Origin: Ceriagrion tenellum
Lineage: Eukaryota; Arthropoda; Insecta; Odonata; Coenagrionidae
Assembly (NCBI GenBank): GCA_963169105.1
Contig: OY720640.1
Coordinates: forward strand, 116,980,085-117,044,084
Length of the DNA: 64,000 nucleotides
Direction of reading: 5' to 3'
The translations under genes and the position numbers were made by a program. This document shows positions 53,094 through 64,000 of the stretch, in pieces. Each line of letters opens with the position of its first letter. The first letter of the stretch is position 1. The notes beneath the pieces were generated by a model. The model was not told where the DNA came from, did no database searches, and saw only the letters and a program-made list of their open reading frames with translations.

Positions 53094-53846
53094 ACCTCTA
53101 CTTAGACAATTATGCAGTTACCATTTTAGAAAGGCATTAATCACTGCTGCTACAATTTAGCTAATTTTTCCTGCAATGATATAAGTGGAATTGTTTTGAA
53201 TGGACAAATACCATGTCTGACCCAAAATCTTAATCACATTGTTACCTCTGCTTAGACGATTATGCATTTACCATTGTGGAAAGGTAAAAATCACTGCTGC
53301 TACACATAAGCTGATTTTATTCTGCAATGATTTAAGTGGAATTGTTTTGAATGGACAAATACCATGTCTGACCTAAAATATTATCACATAGTTACCTCTA
53401 CTCAGACGATTATGCAGTTTCCATTTTGGAAAGGCATAAATCACTGCTGTTATACATTTGCTGATTTATTCTGCAATGATTTAAGTGGAATTGTTGTGAA
53501 TGGACAAATACCATGTCTGTCCCAAAATCTTATCATATGGTAACCTCTACTTAAACGATTATGCATTTCACATTGTGGAAATGCATAAATCACTGCTGCT
53601 ACACATTAGCTAATTTTTTTCTGCAATGATTTAAGTGGAATTGTTTTGAATGGACAAATACCATGTCTGACCCAAAATATTAATCACATAGTTACCTCTG
53701 CTTAGACGATTATGCAATTTCCATTGCGGAAAGGTACAAATATCTGTTGTTACACATAAGGTAATTTTTTCCTGCAATGATTTAAGTGGAATTGTTTTGA
53801 ATGGATAAATACCATGTCTGACCAAAAATCTTATCACATAGTTACC
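53094..53846. repeat. ~151-bp satellite array, second block
   Basis: About five units of the same satellite as 43.6-45.6 kb, with the same constant words. It starts at the Copia LTR end and stops where I-like copy D begins. The two blocks were probably one array before the insertions. Confidence 0.92.
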
Positions 53847-54463
53847 TTACCCCCGCGGGTAGGGGGATGGAGAATACTCCCGCAGTATCCCTGCTTGTCG
53901 TAAGTGGCGACTAAAAGGGCGGGGAGGTAAACCCCGAAAACAAACCCCCAGGCAGCTAAGGGATGCGCCCGGACAGTTTTGTGGGTTCACTGTCTGTGTG
54001 CGGCCATACCAGCTGGCCTGCGATCCACCCGCATGTTTGCCGTGTGCGGAGACCCGTAAGGGGGAGAAGGGGATCCTGGTGGGTGAGTTCTTTGAAACCC
54101 AGCCGGGCGTCGGATGCCCGGTATGGACCGGAGTTCAATATCCCACTTCGGCCCTGGATTCCCTGTAAACGGGAGGCCGGGGGCTAGCCACCCCCGGTCA
54201 ATCGGCTTGCCGTTAAGTTCGGTGGCGAGTGCTAGGGGGCTGGGGGTCTGCGTAGGGCGGTCGGAGATTCTGGGATTGGTGGGCCCAATATATCGAAGAC
54301 CCAACCCGAAACAGACGACCACCTTCAGGGTGCTATATCCCCTCGGGTAGCCCTGGCGACCACCGGTTCGCGGTGTGGCGTCCCAGATATGTGGCTCCAT
54401 GGTGGGTAGGTAGCTCGAGGGACGAATGTTATCTAGGGCAGTGCGGATAACAAACCTCCACCC

Positions 54464-55664
54464 CAAAAAAGATCCCGTCCGGATTCGGACTGGGGAGATA
54501 ATGTTTATGGCGCTGGCCAGCGCTATCTAGTGATGAGGTGCCAGAAGGAAGGGGAGAGCCTGAAAAAGGTTTCCCCCTTTCTTATTCGTACAGTTCTGTC
54601 GGTCGTACAGTTCTGTCGGGTTTGGTTCCTGGAGATCTCAAATCGGCAAAGAAGCTTCGCGATGGCACACTGCTCATCGAAACGGCAAACAGGGCTCAGA
54701 GCGAGAAACTTCTGAAGACCGTAAAGTTGCACGACATTCCCGTCAAGGTCGAGGTACACCGTACCTTGAACACCTGTCGGGTGTGATTAGCCTCTATGAC
54801 TTATTGTACGTTGAGATCGACGAGATAAAGCGGGAGATGGCCCCACAGGGGGTTACCGTTGCTCGTCGACTCACTACTAAGCGCAACGGAGAAAGGGTTA
54901 ACACGACATCTGTCATTCTTACGTTCGCGCGTGACGTCCTCCCCGACAAAGTGTACGTCGGTTTTGAATCGGTCTCAGTGCGGCCATTCATACCGGCACC
55001 TATTAGATGCTACCAGTGCCAGCGATTCGGCCACATGGCCACACGATGCCAGGGCAAGGCCACCTGCCCCCGCTCTAGCCTGGATAAGCATGACGGAGAA
55101 GAATGCACAAGTGACCCGCTTTGTGTCAATTGCGAGGGTGCCCATCCCGTGTACTCTCGTGATTGTCCAAAGATGATCGAAGAGCGTAAAATCATGGAAA
55201 TTAAGGCGGTGGATAAAATCCCCTATCTCGAGGCTCGGAAAAAGTATAGAGCACAAGTTGCCCCCACTTGATCCAGATCGTGGGCTCATGTCGCTGCCAC
55301 TCCGATGGCAAAGGTCACCATCTCAACCCAGACGGATGAAAATGCCAACCAGGAAATTAAAGCCACAGAAGAGAAATCGGCCACTCCGGTTAAGGCTTCC
55401 AATCCGGAATCTAAGACAAAATCCACCGGCCCGGGTTCCCCTAAGCGGAACCCGGCCAAAACATCTGCCGGGGCCACACAATCCAAGCGTGGAAACTCGC
55501 AATCCCCCGGTCCATCTGGCAAGGCTCGAAAGAGCACCCCAGAGCCAATGCAGGAGGATGAGTGTCTATCAGACACTGATATCCTCCCAAGTTTGTACCA
55601 AGGGGAAGAAAAATCGCATAAGACGCTGACCTCCCCAATTTTTAACCGCTCGATTTTAACCTAG
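54464..55664 (+). pseudogene. ORF1 of I-like copy D
   Basis: The start codon is lost (the KRSRP-type start near 54460 has no ATG). Frames 54538-54786, 54783-55271 and 55305-55664 cover the protein with an indel near 54780 and an in-frame stop (TGA) near 55269. Knuckles one and three are intact (CYQCQRFGHMATRC and CVNCEGAHPVYSRDC), while the second has lost a Cys (CPRSSLDKHDGEEC). A short tandem duplication (CAGTTCTGTCGG) near 54590-54620 adds residues. Confidence 0.85.
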
Positions 55665-55696
55665 TTTATTTTCTTTCTATTTTTTATTTATTTCCA

Positions 55697-58600
55697 ATGG
55701 CTTTTATACTGCAGTGGAATTGCAACGGTTTTTATCGGCCTAAGGAGGAGCTGGATGTTTTAATATGTGATTTTAACCCAGATTGCGTTTGTCTTCAGGA
55801 AACGCATTTTAAAAACACGGACAAGGACATTTAAACCATTTTAAGGTTTTTAGATTGGACGACACCTGCGGCCAACGAGCCCAGGGTGGAGTAGCAATTG
55901 CTATCCTTTACACCTCCCAGGGGGAGGCCCTTTACACCTCCCAGGTACACCTGAACACACCGTTTCAGGCGGTGGCGGTGACTGTTCACGCTCTGCAGAT
56001 GGTTACGTTATGCAACGTATATCTGCCGGAGGGTGCACCTGTCACCCGTTTTAATTTGGAAGCCCTTGTCCACCAGCTGCCTCAGCCCTTTATTTTACTC
56101 GGTGACTGCAACGCACACGATCCTCTATGGGGAAGCAGTAGAGGGCAGTGTAATCGTAGAGGACGGATTTTATCTTCCTTTATTACGAAGTCTAACCTAG
56201 TTTTATTGAACGACGGGGAGAAAACCCGGTTCAACAGCTTTACTGGTGACTTCTCTATTGACTTATGCGCGACATCGAGCGTGTTGTTAAATAAACTGTC
56301 TATGTCCGTACACGATGATCTATGTGGGAGTGATCACTATCCTATTTTTATACTGAAAGAGGGACGTTGTAACCCCATTTTTACTCGTCAGGGCAACTGG
56401 ATTATCCGGAGAGCCGATTGTGGTCGTTTTATGAGCAATTTTAACTTTAAACACGACATGACGCTAAACAGCGTGTCTAACATTAATCATTTAACAAGAT
56501 GCATTTAACCAGCAGTAACAACAATTTCGACGGCGCCTTTCTAACGCTTAAAGCTCGGCACGAAGCTACCCGGCTTTCTTTTCGAGAAGAATGTACAGCT
56601 GCAGAATACAATGACCCGTTCTCTCTGTGGGAACTCACTTCTGCCATTGGAGACTCCCGAAACACCTCCCCAGGATTGGACCAAGTGCACAATGCCTTCC
56701 TCCGGAATCTTCCGGAGAAGGCGTTGATCGAAGTGCTCCAAACCTTGAATCAACTTTGGGTTGATAGGTATTTTCCATCGTCCTGGCGGGAGTCCGCAGT
56801 CGTGCCTATCCCAAAGCAGGGAAAAGACAGAACTGACCCGATTAATTACAGGCCCATTTCCCTTACTAGTTGCCTGTGTAAAGTCATGGAGAGAATGGTC
56901 AATCGGAGACTCATTTGGTGGCTGGAAAGACGAAAACTCCTCTCCAACATTCAGTGTGGTTTCCGCCGTGGTAGATCAACGACAGATCACCTCGTCCGTG
57001 CGGAAAATTTCATCCAGGAGGCCTTCCTCCTTCGGCAGCATGTCGTTGGAGTCTTTTTCGACCTAGAAAAGGCCTACGACAGAGTCTGGCGCCGGAGAAT
57101 TTTGGACAGGCTTCACGCGTGGGGTTTTAGGGGGAACCTACCCATCTTCGTTCAAAATTTTTTAACCGACCGAGTTTTTAAAGTACGGATTGGGAGGCAT
57201 CTCTCTCAATCTTATTCTCTCGACAATGGCATTCCCCAGGGCTCAGTGTTAAGTGTGACTCTCTTCGCCATTGCAATTGATGACGTAGTCGAATGTATTG
57301 AAGAACCGGTAATGGGATCATTATTTGTAGATGATCTGGCGATATTTTGCCGATCGTCTAAAGTCGCGACAGCAGGAAGGCAATTGCAAATGACCCTAAA
57401 CAAGCTAAACGTATGGTCTCGGCGAAACGGTTTTCGATTTTCAGCCGAGAAAACAAAGTGCATCCACTTTTACCTGTTGCGGGGGGTACACGTCCCGCCA
57501 ACCCTGCGCTTGAACTACGTGGAACTCCCTTTTGTGGAATCACTCCGCTTCTTATGGATGATATTCGACCGTCGGCTTAACTGGCGGGAACACATAAGCC
57601 ACCTACGAGAGAGATGTCTCCAGATTTTAAATATTTCACGGTTTTTAACAAAAACAACCTGGGGAGCGGATCGCTCCTCAATGATTTTGTTGTACCGCGC
57701 TCTAGTACGCTCACGATTAGATTACGGGTCCATAGTCTATTCGTTGGCACGCGAATCATATCTGAAACCGTTGTCGACCGTGCGCCATTTAGGGCTGCGT
57801 CTGGCAACTGGGGCTTTCAGGACATCCCCGTCCTGAGTATATGCTCTGATGCTGGAGAGCCACCCCTAGCAACTCGACGTAAATTTAAACTACGCTGCAA
57901 AAATTTTATCGACGAAACATCACCCTGCGTACAACGTTATTTTTACACCCCGATTTTTAGACATTTTCTATAGACGGCCAAGAGCCAGTAAACCACTTAG
58001 CCTACGGCTAAGAGAATTCTTAAACGAATGTCCATTTAACGTCCCCGAAGTGTTTCCTGCAGGTCTTTCCAGCCAATCCCCATGGTCGATGCCGAGACCA
58101 TTGTGCGATACTCGTCTGCACAGCTATCGCAAGAGTTCCACCACTGCCGCAGAGTACCATCAACTGTTCAATGAATTCCTTAACCTCAATCCGGAGTCCT
58201 CCCTTGTACACGGACGGATCGAAAACCGATTCGTCGTGTGCATGTGCCGTAGATTCCAGCTACCACGGAGTGATGAAACAAGCTCAGTCCGCTGTGCGGC
58301 GTTCTAACGTCAGAATTGGTTACTCTGCGGACGGCCCTTCTTGGAATCCGTGACTATAACGTATCCTTTATCATCTGTAGTGACTCCATGAGCGCACTCG
58401 AGACCATCTCACGTGTCTCTCCGTCACACCCCATTGCTCAGGAAATACAGGTCGCCCTTCGCTCCCTCCACTTAAGGGGTGTAAAGATCACTTTCATGTG
58501 GGTACCAGGGCACATGGGAATACGCGGAAACGAAAGGGCAGACAGAGCGGCGAAAGAGGCTCTATCCGATTTAGAACCCGAGACATTGCTGGTACCCACG

Positions 58601-59017
58601 GACGATCTCAAGGTCGCATGGAAGAGCGTCATTTTGAAGCAATGGAAAGAACACTGGACTTCACAAATGGGGAACAAACTACGCAGCGTGAAACCCGACG
58701 TGTCAGTGTGGCCCTCTTCTGTCAGGAGTGCTCGGAGAAAGGAGGTAGTAATCACACGTTTGAGGATAGGGCATTGCCCTTTGACTCACTCCTTTCTCTT
58801 CACCGAGGAGAAACGACCACCTCGCTGTGATGACTGCGACTGCCCTCTCAGCGTTCGGCATATCCTGACGGAGTGTGACAAATACCGATGCTTGCGTAGC
58901 AGGCTGCAGTTAGCGGGAGACATAAAGTCGATCCTAGGCGATGACTCAGTTGTTCTTAACCGCGTTTTATCATTTTTAAATGAAACTGGCCTTTTTAACA
59001 GTATTTTAAGGATGTAA
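55697..59017 (+). pseudogene. ORF2 of I-like copy D, with deletions and frameshifts
   Basis: The start MAFILQWNCNGFYRPKEEL at 55697 is followed by a stop near 55833. Frame 55855-56508 holds GDCNAHDPLWGS (Asp-Cys-Asn instead of Asp-Phe-Asn) and CGSDHYP, plus a duplicated TLYTSQ segment. About 400 bp corresponding to 4310-4720 of copy A are missing at 56505. Frame 56499-57836 has a full RT with FFDLEKAYD and FVDDLAIF. RNase H is split over several frames with the first catalytic region frameshifted near 58215. The end, from 58316 to 59017, is open. Confidence 0.87.
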
Positions 59018-59176
59018 AATTCATTTTATTTTTAATTTTGACTAAGAGTTCATATTAACAATTTTATTTTTATACCAATATATGTAACATATATTTCTTT
59101 TAGAAACATGACGTGTAGTGGTGCAAAATGACCATGTTGTCGACGCACCCTATTAACTCAATACTACTACTACTAC

Positions 59177-59908
59177 CCAGGGCATGTGGGTATCCCTGGA
59201 AATGAAAGAGCCGACGCTTTGGCGAAGGAGGCACTTGACTTGGAGGAAATAACTATGAAGCTGGTACCATACGAGGACCTTAAGGCTATCTTGAGAAAGG
59301 TAGCCCTAGAAGAGTGGAAAGATATATGGAGGAACCTAGAAAATAATAAACTGCACGGGGTGAAAAAGGTAGCCCTAGAGGAGTGGAAAGATATATGGAG
59401 GAACCTAGAAAATAATAAACTGCGCGGGGTGAAATCGGTAGTGTCCGCGTGGCCCACATCCGTCAGGAAGAGTCGCCGAGAGGAAGTGGTCATCACACGT
59501 TTGAGGATAGGGCATTGCACTTTGACTCACTCCTTTCTCTTCACCGAGGAGAAACGACCACCTCGCTGTGATGACTGCGACTGCCCTCTCAGCGTTCGGC
59601 ATATCCTGACGGAGTGTGACAAATACCGATGCTTGCGTAGCAGGCTGTAGTTAGCGGGAGACAAAGTCGATCCTAGGCGATGACTCAGTTGTTCTCAACC
59701 GCGTTTTATCATTTTTAAATGGAACTGGCCTTTTTAACAGTATTTTAACGATGTAAAATGCATTTTATTTTTAATTTTGACTAAGAGAACATATTAACAA
59801 TTTTATTTTAATACCAATATATGTAACATATATATTTTTTTTATAAACATGACGTGTAGTGGTGCAAAATGACCATGTTGTCGACGCACCCTATAAACCA
59901 AATACTAC
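59177..59908 (+). pseudogene. 5'-truncated I-like copy D2
   Basis: It begins in RNase H (PGHVGIPGNERADALAKEAL), close to copy A, right after the ACT tail of copy D. It has a 69-bp in-frame tandem duplication (the VALEEWKDIWRNLENNKLHG segment twice, about 59300-59437) and a TAG at 59648. It ends with its own ACT tail at 59902-59909. Confidence 0.88.
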
Positions 59909-60778
59909 TTTTAACAAGTACCCAACGGAGACCAATCTTGCCTCATTCCGACGTTCTCGTGCAAAAGCCGGATAAATTGTGAAAGAGGCGAAGAAATCCT
60001 CTTGGATGGAATTCATTTCCGGTGTAAACCACAGGAATCCTCTCGCACCAGTCAGCAATGCGGCGTTTCCGGACTGAAAGTCGAAGATCGGGTGATTACC
60101 TCTCCCTCGGCTATGTGCGAGATTTTCGGCCGCACATTCGCTGAAATCAGCAGTGAATCCAACAATGCCGACTGCAGAGATATGAAACAACGCTGCGAGG
60201 CAGTATCTCTGTCCCGAGAAACGCACGGCATTGCTGACTAACTATAACTTCTCGCTGTGGGAACTAGCTTCGGCCATTGCAGACTCCCGAAATTCGTCTC
60301 CCAAGGATGGACAGTGTCCACAATGCATTCCTTAAGAATTTTCCAAAGAGTGCCTTGGCGGATATCCTTCACATTCTCAACCAAATATGGTTTGAGGGTA
60401 GTTTCCCACAGTCCTGGCGGGAGTCTGTCGTGGTTCCGATACCGAAACAGGGGAAGGACAAGAATGATCCGAGGAATTGTAGGCCCATTTCACTCACAAG
60501 TTGCTAGTGTAAGGTCATGGGGAGAATGGTTAATCGCCGGCTTGTTTGGTGGTTAGAGCGGCGAAACCTCTCCAGCATTCAATGTGGTTTCCACCGCGGT
60601 AGATGTACAATAGATCATCTCGTACGCACTGATAATTTTATCCAGGATGCCAGATTACAGATGCCAGAAATTATATGGAACATGGTGACTGCGAAGAACA
60701 AAAGGCTATGTTTCGAAGCGTTATTTTAGACAAATGGCAAGAAGCGTGGCATGGGAGTAATAACATCTCCCTCCGCGG
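59909..60778 (+). pseudogene. I-like copy D3, truncated and internally deleted
   Basis: It starts directly after the D2 tail with the linker region before RT (a KYPTETNLASFRR-type segment). RT pieces follow in several frames: WRESVVVPIPKQGKDKNDP and RPISLTSC, then GFHRGRCTIDHLVRTDNFIQ. Near 60651 it jumps to the region after RNase H (VILDKWQEAW). It then joins antisense REL-3 near 60778. No tail was seen. Confidence 0.8.
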
Positions 60779-62095
60779 CGCCTCTCCACCGCGTCTTGCA
60801 GCGTTTCCATGCCGCGCCCGAGACGCTCACATTGGGACACGTGAGCATGCGGAAGGCGTGCACCACCGCGAATAGCGACGATCTCTCTCGAATCGCGAGT
60901 CGGCAGACACATCCATCTCTTCACAGCACCATGGATCTCTGCGTCGACTCGCGCGATCGCAGCCTTGGGCACGGGCGCAATGCGCAGTGTAGTCCAGGCG
61001 CGGCGTGAGGAACGTGTGGACCGCGTCGATCTTCTGCCACGGTACCAACTCGATGTCCTCGAGGTGCCGCAGGTCCTCAGAGATGGAGTTGGCGTTGTGC
61101 GGTACGCCGTCAGCATCGTGGCCCACGGGTGACCCGAGGTACTTATACGACTCATCGCGTGCGAGTGCCCGCATCTCTTCTCCCTGCACCCGGAAGATCG
61201 TTGGCCGCACTCCTCGGTCCTCTCGCTGCGTTGCGGAACGGAAATCCATGTGGAGCGACCCGCACTTCCTGGCGTAGAAGCGCAGGCCGCACCACGACGC
61301 CGCTGCTCCCGCGACGAGGAGCAGGCCCCTCAGCATCCCCGCGTCCTTGGCGACGAGAACCAAGTCATCTGCGTAGGCCAGCACAGAGTGACGTTGGCCC
61401 CATCGAGTACGCGGAGATGGCCCGCCGAGCGAGGACAGCGCGAATCACGGGCTCCAGGGCGAGATTAAAAAGGAGCGGCGACAGCGGGTCCCCCTGCCGC
61501 ACTCCGCAGGTGACTGGACTTTCGCCCGTGGAGCCGCTCGACGTGATGTTGGTGGTGCTGCCCCCGTACTGCCCCATCTCGGCGATGGCTCTCGCCATCC
61601 TTTTCGGGATGCCCATCGCGCGCAGGATCCTGGCGATGTGCGCATAAGGAACCGACCCAAAAGCGTCCGTAAGATCCAGCCACGCCACCGCAATCTCGTT
61701 CCGTGCGCTCCGAGCTTTGTCAAGCGCATCTTGGAGCACAAAGTTGTGCTCCATGCATTCTTCGGTGGCGGGCAAGAATCCTTTCTGGGCCGGGAAGGAC
61801 AGGCGTCGGTCGCGGACCGCCCACGCCGCAATCCGGTCCGCGAGAACGCCCGTATATATCTTCAGGATTGTTGGACTGAGGGTGATCGGCCTCCAGTTGC
61901 CGATCTCAGCTTCGTCGACGCCCTTGTGGAGAATGGTGTGGCTCTTCTTGCACTCCGTCGGCACCCGGCCGACCCGGAAGCAGGAGTCGTAGATTGCCGC
62001 AAGCACGCGGTAATCCGGATCTATCCACCTCCAGGCAGAGTATGACACGCCGTCTGGGCCGGTTGCGGTGTTGCGGCAGCGACGCAGGCGCCTGC
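60779..62095 (-). pseudogene. REL-3 copy 2: reverse transcriptase and thumb
   Basis: Minus frame 62165-61365 (real part from about 62095): RLRRCRNTATGPDGVSYSAW, a GNWRPITLSPTILKIYTGVL segment, FPAQKGFLPATEECMEHNFV (lost in copy 1) and VRQGDPLSPLLFN. After a frameshift near 61385 comes LAYADDLVLVAKDAGMLRG and the thumb, in frames to about 60780. The YADD box is intact. The 5' edge is cut inside the K repeat; the endonuclease and 3' UTR are missing. Confidence 0.82.
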
Positions 62096-63138
62096 TGACT
62101 TGTGAAAAGTTTGGGGATCTGAAGAAAATCACGCTTCCGATCTCGAGAAATCGTGTAAATTTCAAGTTTCACCTTGTAGAAAAGCGGCAGAAAAATTGAA
62201 GAATGTGGAGAAAAATTTTCGCTCCCCTAAAATTTCTTCGAAATTCCATCATCATGTGAAAAATTTGGTAGAAATGGCTGTTTTTCTCTCATTTTTAAAA
62301 GCATCACGGACATGTTAAGAAATCTCCAGTCCGAGTTTAATCTACGGAAGTACCGCGTACAGTGGAAAGTGTTTGGAACTGAAGAAAATCACCCTTCCAT
62401 GCTCGAGAACTCGTCCAAATTTCAAGTGTCACCTACGTAGACAAGCGGCAGAAAACTCGAAATACACGAAATTTCAAGTGTCACCTATGTAGACAAAACT
62501 CGAAATACAGGGGAGAAAAACATTGGCTCCCCTCAAAATTCTGCAAAAGAAATCTGTCAGCTGATCACCGAAATTTAAATAAATCACCATCCTTCCCGTT
62601 GTCATTCTTCGGGAAAACGACCGTTTTTAACTCACTCCGTGCATGATTGGCGTTCCATTCCCTGTATTTCGAGAGAAAGTGGTTTCCTCGTCGCTGGAAT
62701 GCCTTGTATTTGATGATTTGGTGGGACAAAAATTCTTCCAATTCAGTAAATCTCTCCTTAAATCCTTGAAAAAGTTTGCCTCTGTCGCGGTCGTGCAGTC
62801 ATCGGTCCGAGCGGTCGAGAAAGAACGAAGAGTCTGCCGTCCCCCTCAGCCACCTCCCGTGCATGCTCACGCCACATCTCGGGATGCGGCAGGAAACTAA
62901 TACTCTGTCGCGAAGGGCGCCATGATTCGAACTCCGAAGCTGCCGAGCGATTGTTGCTTCGGTTTCCATGGCAAAATTTAGGAAGGTTTGCTTGCGTTCT
63001 CCTCGCATTCGCAAAGGGAGTAAACTTTCGTGTCCTGAGAATTTTCGGTGGGAAAAGTTGCTGCCGGCAGTCGGAGACGAGGGAGAAATATTGCAAGTGA
63101 GTCTTTATAACGTCGTGTGATATTCACCGCAAGTACGA
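62096..63138 (-). repeat. K repeat, copy K3
   Basis: It is similar to 26.46-27.46 kb over its whole length, with small indels and a duplicated short segment near 62460-62500. It lacks the outer 26 bp (GTTAAACGTGACGCG...) that K1 and K2 share next to REL 3' ends; instead it passes into a different sequence at 63139. No gene lies in it. REL-3 copy 2 truncates its other end. Confidence 0.7.
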
Positions 63139-63893
63139 CGGCAGGTACGATACTAGTTGTTCCGCCCGGGAGTCATGCGCTGGACGGGTGTCGGACTCGA
63201 AGTCGCGGGCCGCATGGTCGCGGCGATCTCCTTGGGTGCCGCGGGGCGCATGGATGCTCCTCACTTCACGCCCTCCACTGCGACCCGCAGTACTTGGATA
63301 CGTGTCGTGATTCACCGGGTCACGATAGCTTGATGCCGTCGGCGAACGTCGTGGAGTTGCGTGCGGCCCGCGGTCGTTACGTCCCCGATCATATCCCGCC
63401 TCCTTCCGACGATCCTCCGCTTGACGTCGCGACGCCTGCGACGCTTCGGGACGCTGACTGGTAAGTTCACGGCGCGACGGTGGCGGCTGCTCGTCGATGA
63501 CGGTCCGCACCGACATGAGTGGGGTCGGTTGCGGCGGCGCCCGTCCCGCGTTGACGGCGTCTGTCGAGGTTAAGGCGGCTGCACGACGCTCTCTCACGAG
63601 ACGCCGTCTCAATCTCTTCCGCGCTCGCTTTGAGAGGGGTTCCGGTTGAGAAAACTCCACCACATCCTTTCCGCTGTCATTCATCTCTGACGAGCGGGAT
63701 GCCGTTTCCGGGCATCGCGACGGCCTGGGGGGAGGCGTCGCGACGCGATTGTTGGCCACCGTTGCCTGGGTCTCGAGGATGACGCTGAGAAACGTCGCCG
63801 CATCATTTGCGCCATGTGACTGCGGACACTCTTCTCCTGCGTGGACATGAGTGGCGACGCTCGGCGTCGCGACGCTGTCTATCTCGTTTAACC
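63139..63893 (-). CDS. unrecognised basic, disordered ORF, truncated at the K repeat
   Basis: A minus-strand frame open from about 63893 to the K junction at 63139. It has no ATG at its upstream end, so the real start is elsewhere or lost. It is rich in Arg, Ser and Pro, with a basic run KRARKRLRRRLVRERR. This composition resembles the N-terminal regions of REL-4 and of the ORF at 41-42.5 kb, so it may be the N-terminus of another R2-like protein. No domain was recognised. Confidence 0.35.
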
Positions 63894-64000
63894 TTTCTCA
63901 ATACCACGCGCGAGGACCTTGCCGGACAGTCAGAGACGTGCGATGCCGCGGAATTAGGGACCTCATTGACCATGATTGTCATTGACGGTGATGTGGATTT

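Larger units (their letters stand above)
53847..59176 (+). mobile_element. I-like retrotransposon copy D, decayed, inserted in the satellite
   Basis: The 5' end (TACCCCCGCGGGTAGGGG) follows satellite sequence directly and the 3' end is an ACT-repeat tail (59161-59176). Both ORFs are broken. It belongs to the copy C subfamily over most of its length, but its last ~430 bp are close to copy A. The tail runs straight into copy D2. Confidence 0.9.

Overview
The window looks like nuclear DNA from an arthropod. I could not place it more precisely. No conventional host protein gene was recognised. Nearly everything is a transposable element, a broken copy of one, a tandem repeat, or a piece of another sequence caught up with them. 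The arthropod reading rests on the mix of element clades (I-like, R2/NeSL-like, Copia, BEL/Pao, Merlin, Penelope-like and piggyBac-like) and on a U2 snRNA fragment that reads CTTAT-like at positions 14-18, as in insect U2.

Layout. 1-1620: repeat remnants. 1631-7395: a complete I-clade non-LTR retrotransposon with both ORFs open and a perfect 10-bp target duplication. 7.7-8.6 kb: a Merlin-type DNA transposase with one intron and one frameshift. 8.6-9.5 kb: an unrecognised decayed coding region. 9.9-12.4 kb: an R2-like element that lost its reverse transcriptase domain (called REL-4 here). 13.2-15.0 kb: a BEL/Pao integrase and probable LTR. 15.0-16.9 kb: a second R2-like family (REL-3). 17.2-41.1 kb: a graveyard of two further families with a restriction-enzyme-like endonuclease (REL-1 and REL-2), with pieces of U2 snRNA at several junctions. 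41.1-43.1 kb: unrecognised Ser/Pro-rich reading frames with an 80-codon tandem repeat. 43.6-53.8 kb: a ~151-bp satellite broken by a short Penelope-like insertion, an I-like copy, and a Copia element that carries an antisense virus-like gene. 53.8-60.8 kb: three I-like copies head to tail. 60.8-64 kb: REL-3 again, the K repeat, and a truncated basic ORF.

Most notable points. (1) REL-1 at 22638-25860 is flanked by the two parts of a U2 snRNA gene. The 3' ends of REL-1 and REL-2 are followed by U2 nucleotides 39 onward in three places, so both families look like U2-targeting retrotransposons; the known precedent is the Utopia group of the NeSL clade. (2) Right after its ORF, REL-1 carries three evenly spaced hairpins whose stems differ but pair, and which share a nine-base loop of the form CNCUUUACA. 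This cassette recurs in four copies and looks like a conserved RNA structure that I do not know from the literature. (3) A 91-bp insertion with a 13-bp target duplication in the satellite carries a hammerhead-ribozyme-like motif. (4) A virus-like gene lies antisense inside a Copia element.

Family names REL-1 to REL-4, the K repeat and I-copies A to D are labels for this report only. Percent identities were not computed; comparisons are by eye.
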